The translations under genes were made by a program, and so were the position numbers. A stretch of 7,552 nt of DNA, taken from Candidatus Hodarchaeota archaeon (GTDB lineage Archaea > Asgardarchaeota > Heimdallarchaeia > Hodarchaeales > Hodarchaeaceae). The stretch lies in contig JAEOSR010000174.1 in assembly GCA_016840285.1 (NCBI GenBank), positions 1 to 7,552 of the forward strand, in the 5' to 3' direction. The stretch's first letter is position 1. Every line of letters starts with the position of its first letter. The notes under the pieces are model-generated. The model searched no databases, had not been told where the DNA came from, and worked only from the letters and a program-made list of their open reading frames with translations. Of this stretch, positions 6,091 through 7,552 are shown in pieces.

Positions 6091-6342
6091 TTGGAAATAT
6101 ACTTAGGTAGATTTATCGTAAAAGATCCTGAAATTTGCCATGGAGAGCCAACTTTTCGAGGCACACGTATCTTAGTGGCTGATGTTTTAGAACAAGTAGC
6201 AAATGGAATGGATTGGGAAGCTATTATTAATGAATGGCGCGGTTCTTTGTCCAAAGAAGCAATTGCTGAGGCTATACGATTAGCTCGTGAACTGTTTATT
6301 ACTTACAATCCAAAACTTGCTTCGGAGCCATCAGAAACTTGA
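6091..6342 (+). CDS. DUF433 family antitoxin
   Basis: This 83-residue protein has the DUF433 signature at its N-terminus: VKDPEICHGEPTFRGTRILV (residues 10-29), followed by a small winged-helix-like helical domain (VADVLEQVANGMDWEAII at 29-46, then LSKEAIAEAIRLAREL to 68). DUF433 proteins are typically antitoxins that bind DNA and neutralise a PIN-like nuclease encoded next door, which is exactly the layout here. The start is TTG 6091, supported by AAGGTG seven bases upstream and by the family length. The stop overlaps the toxin start as TTGA (6339-6342), so translation is probably coupled. The short C-terminal tail after about residue 70 is presumably the toxin-binding part (inference). An inverted repeat just upstream may be its own operator. 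Confidence 0.85.
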   Translation: MEIYLGRFIVKDPEICHGEPTFRGTRILVADVLEQVANGMDWEAIINEWRGSLSKEAIAEAIRLARELFITYNPKLASEPSET

Positions 6343-6728
6343 TCCTTCTTGATGAAAATATCATTGACAGTCAGAGATTATTATTACAAAGTTGGAAAAT
6401 ACATATACGCCAAATTGGGTATGAAATTGGAAGGAAAGGGATGAAAGATCCAGAAATTATCCCATTTTTACATAAAATAGGAGAAATTACCTTTTTCACC
6501 CGTGATGGAGGATTTTATCAAAAAGACCTCCGTCATTCTAAATACTGTATTGTTTATCTAGCTGTAGGTCAGTCAGAGGTGGCAACTTTCATCCAACGTT
6601 TGCTTAAATATTCTGGTTTCAATACAAAAGCAAAAAGAATGGGTAAAATAGTATCAATTAGTCATCTACATATACGGTTTTGGCAATTGAGCCAGGATAG
6701 CGAAACATTACTTGAGTGGCTTTCATAA
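6339..6728 (+). CDS. DUF5615 PIN-like toxin (putative RNase)
   Basis: This 129-residue protein starts with ILLDEN (2-7), the acidic N-terminal signature of DUF5615/Mut7-C-type PIN-like domains. The other likely metal-binding acidic residues are Asp37 (KDPEI) and Asp56 in FFTRDGGF (52-59). Family-like features continue with RHSKYCIVYLAV (65-76), an arginine/helix region (EVATFIQRLLKYSGFNTKAKRMGKIV) and a terminal W-rich segment. Such proteins are predicted metal-dependent ribonucleases acting as toxins. It overlaps the antitoxin stop by four bases (TTGA) and starts at TTG 6339, so it is probably made by translational coupling; only a weak GGAG (6324-6327) precedes it. All acidic residues I would expect are present, so the toxin looks intact. 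A T-rich stretch follows the stop. Confidence 0.85.
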   Translation: MILLDENIIDSQRLLLQSWKIHIRQIGYEIGRKGMKDPEIIPFLHKIGEITFFTRDGGFYQKDLRHSKYCIVYLAVGQSEVATFIQRLLKYSGFNTKAKRMGKIVSISHLHIRFWQLSQDSETLLEWLS

Positions 6729-6739
6729 TTTGGATATTT

Positions 6740-6756
6740 CTTATTTACTCTTTTTT
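6740..6756 (+). terminator. T-rich tract after the toxin gene
   Basis: TTATTTACTCTTTTTT begins about 12 bases after the TAA at 6726-6728. Archaeal transcription often ends at such T tracts without a hairpin. It runs into a TATA-like TTTAATATA (6754-6762), so it may instead belong to a promoter. Confidence 0.35.
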
Positions 6757-6771
6757 AATATAAGGAGGTTC

Positions 6772-6843
6772 ATGTGTAATACCAACGATTATTACAAACT
6801 TATCTATTCAATGTTTAATCATGTTCAATGTTTAATGACATAG
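6772..6843 (+). other. Possible 23-residue small ORF with strong Shine-Dalgarno sequence
   Basis: AAGGAGG (6762-6768) is the best Shine-Dalgarno match in the window, but it is only 3 bases before the ATG at 6772, closer than usual. The ORF encodes MCNTNDYYKLIYSMFNHV and five more residues, then TAG 6841-6843. It has no recognisable family, and its second half is made from a 17-base repeat. Weak support; listed so that it can be checked. Confidence 0.2.
6807..6840. repeat. 17-bp-period direct repeat downstream of the toxin gene
   Basis: TTCAATGTTTAAT occurs at 6807-6819 and 6824-6836, a 13-base identical core in two adjacent 17-base units. It lies in the otherwise gene-poor interval 6729-6926. 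Its role is unknown; a protein-binding site or simple slippage product are both possible. Confidence 0.6.
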
Positions 6844-6884
6844 AATTGTAAAATTCCGATGATCTATAACATTTGTTTGTATTA

Positions 6885-6930
6885 GAAAAAAGAAAGAAAA
6901 AGGAAAATGTTAATTAGAGAGTCCCTCTAA
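6885..6930 (-). terminator. Terminator-like hairpin on the stop codon of the BNR fragment
   Basis: TTAGAG (6914-6919) and CTCTAA (6925-6930) form a perfect 6-bp stem with a five-base loop. On the minus strand the stem is followed by a long pyrimidine tract (plus-strand purines at about 6885-6907). It overlaps the minus-strand TAG at 6929-6927, marking a real gene end there. Confidence 0.5.
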
Positions 6931-7202
6931 AAATTAAAGAATGTTTGCCAGAGATTCCAACCGTTCTCATTGCTTTTATATACAATGGAGAACTGATAGT
7001 CTGAGTTATCTTCATTCCGAAGCCAGATCAACTCTGGTCCTTTTTCCATATATTCTCCCTTGGAATTCATTCCAGTGACATATTCAAAAGGTGACCAAGT
7101 CACACCATCTTTTGATGTCGAAACAACAAAAGATACTGAAGTCTTTAAGACTTTTTGATCGTGAGGATGGAAAAATTCACAAAAAGATATGATTACCCTC
7201 AT
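6927..7202 (-). CDS. Short BNR/Asp-box-like protein, probably a gene fragment
   Basis: This 91-residue ORF is rich in beta-strand-forming residues. Residues 28-36 (STSKDGVTW) resemble the Asp-box of BNR/sialidase-like beta-propellers, where the usual form is S-x-D-(x)-G-x-T-W. The following GPELIWLRNEDNSDYQFSIVYKS and GWNLWQTFF look like the next propeller strands. One Asp-box unit cannot form a propeller, there is no signal peptide, and the frame is closed upstream by a TGA at 7226-7224, so it is probably the 3' remnant of a longer protein or a recent truncation. ATG 7202 is the only ATG near the start; no Shine-Dalgarno site is obvious. The hairpin and pyrimidine tract on its stop support it as the end of a true gene. 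Substrate or function cannot be given. Confidence 0.5.
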   Translation of the reverse strand: MRVIISFCEFFHPHDQKVLKTSVSFVVSTSKDGVTWSPFEYVTGMNSKGEYMEKGPELIWLRNEDNSDYQFSIVYKSNENGWNLWQTFFNF

Positions 7203-7328
7203 TAGTATTTCACATAGGTTTCCTCACAATACGATTTTGGATCTATAGATAACAAATTTGGTTTTTATTGCCAATGTTGAATTTTCCTGTTTTTATAAGC
7301 TCACTTTATATTTTTTAATTAATCACAG
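7203..7328. other. Short AT-rich gap between BNR fragment and thioesterase
   Basis: All frames carry stops. One minus-strand frame gives a short open stretch (DPKSYCEETYVKY, near 7245-7207) next to the BNR fragment, possibly leftover coding sequence in another frame. No promoter stands out clearly; TTAATTAA occurs at 7316-7323. Confidence 0.35.
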
Positions 7329-7552
7329 CTAAATTTTTTCTTTTATAAAAGCAAGTTGTCGTCCGAGAGCAATAATCTTTCCTTCTTCAGTCCAAAGTTC
7401 AACATCTGTTTCCGTGAGACCATTGGTAGTAAAATGAGTTTTCGAGATAAACCCTAAAGAACTACCTGTTGGGATATTTCTAACTTGAACTGTTAGCTCA
7501 ATTGTTGGCACCCATGCTAGAAGACCTGTTTTTCGTAGAATGGGAGGAGGGG
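7329..7552 (-). CDS. Acyl-CoA thioesterase, hotdog fold, C-terminal end (5' end outside window)
   Basis: The minus-strand frame is open from the right edge to TAG 7331-7329, giving 73 residues. The visible part, from ILRKTGLLAWVPTIELTVQV through NGLTETDVELWTEEGK to IIALGRQLAFI, matches the C-terminal hotdog half of TesB-like/thioesterase-superfamily acyl-CoA thioesterases. In these the closing pattern is typically acidic residue-x-(E/D)-L-W-(D/T)-x-x-G...A-x-x-R-Q-L-A. The family hydrolyses acyl-CoA to free fatty acid and CoA in the cytoplasm. A GTG at 7511-7509 is not the true start, because homology-like sequence (PPPILRKTGLLAW) continues upstream to the edge. The N-terminal hotdog is not visible, so substrate range cannot be judged. 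No terminator hairpin is seen after the stop. Confidence 0.75.
   Translation of the reverse strand, partial: PPPILRKTGLLAWVPTIELTVQVRNIPTGSSLGFISKTHFTTNGLTETDVELWTEEGKIIALGRQLAFIKEKI

Noticed and set aside
6072..6254. Minus-strand 60-residue ORF over the antitoxin
   Set aside because: The opposite strand carries the unmistakable DUF433 signature.
1..7552. CRISPR array, tRNA, rRNA, or insertion-sequence ends
   Set aside because: No spaced repeats of CRISPR length, no cloverleaf-like sequence, and no transposase or paired terminal repeats were found on reading both strands.

Overview
The window looks like accessory DNA of an AT-rich archaeon. A member of the Asgard group, perhaps Heimdallarchaeia-like, is my best guess. 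The evidence is TATA-like boxes upstream of genes with few Shine-Dalgarno sites, T-rich hairpin gene ends, and a long TPR protein whose C-terminal half (LCELLLDELK stretch, LLEGDIS...LLEQA helices, a W near residue 473) resembles repeat proteins I associate with Asgard genomes. Also suggestive is an ectodomain fragment with a FNWKTGW motif followed by a C-terminal membrane anchor. No rRNA, tRNA or universal marker is present, so this placement is inference.

Layout from left to right: a possible 3' end of a plus-strand gene (1-108) closed by a hairpin; a TPR-like/alpha-beta hydrolase fusion (422-1438, plus); a NylB-type class C beta-lactamase-fold serine hydrolase split by a -1 frameshift at an A7 run (1639-3110, plus) and carrying an extra, unrecognised C-terminal domain; a convergent intergenic gap; a 508-residue TPR protein (4960-3434, minus); an AT-rich divergent promoter region; a small surface-protein remnant with an in-frame TGA before its membrane anchor (5326-5715, plus) followed by a terminator-like hairpin; a DUF433/DUF5615 toxin-antitoxin pair with TTG starts (6091-6728, plus); a short BNR/Asp-box fragment (7202-6927, minus) with a terminator-like hairpin on its stop codon; and the C-terminal end of an acyl-CoA thioesterase running in from the right edge (7552-7329, minus).

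I see no single pathway uniting these genes. The intact ones (hydrolase, TPR protein, toxin-antitoxin pair) look independently transcribed except for the toxin-antitoxin operon. At least two loci are broken or need recoding (A7 frameshift, in-frame TGA), and two more look like fragments. That pattern fits a gene-decay or acquisition zone, or a draft assembly with indel errors. The best candidates for undescribed biology are the possible recoding sites, the novel C-terminal domain on the serine hydrolase, and the inverted repeat placed between the TATA-like box and start codon of the toxin-antitoxin operon.
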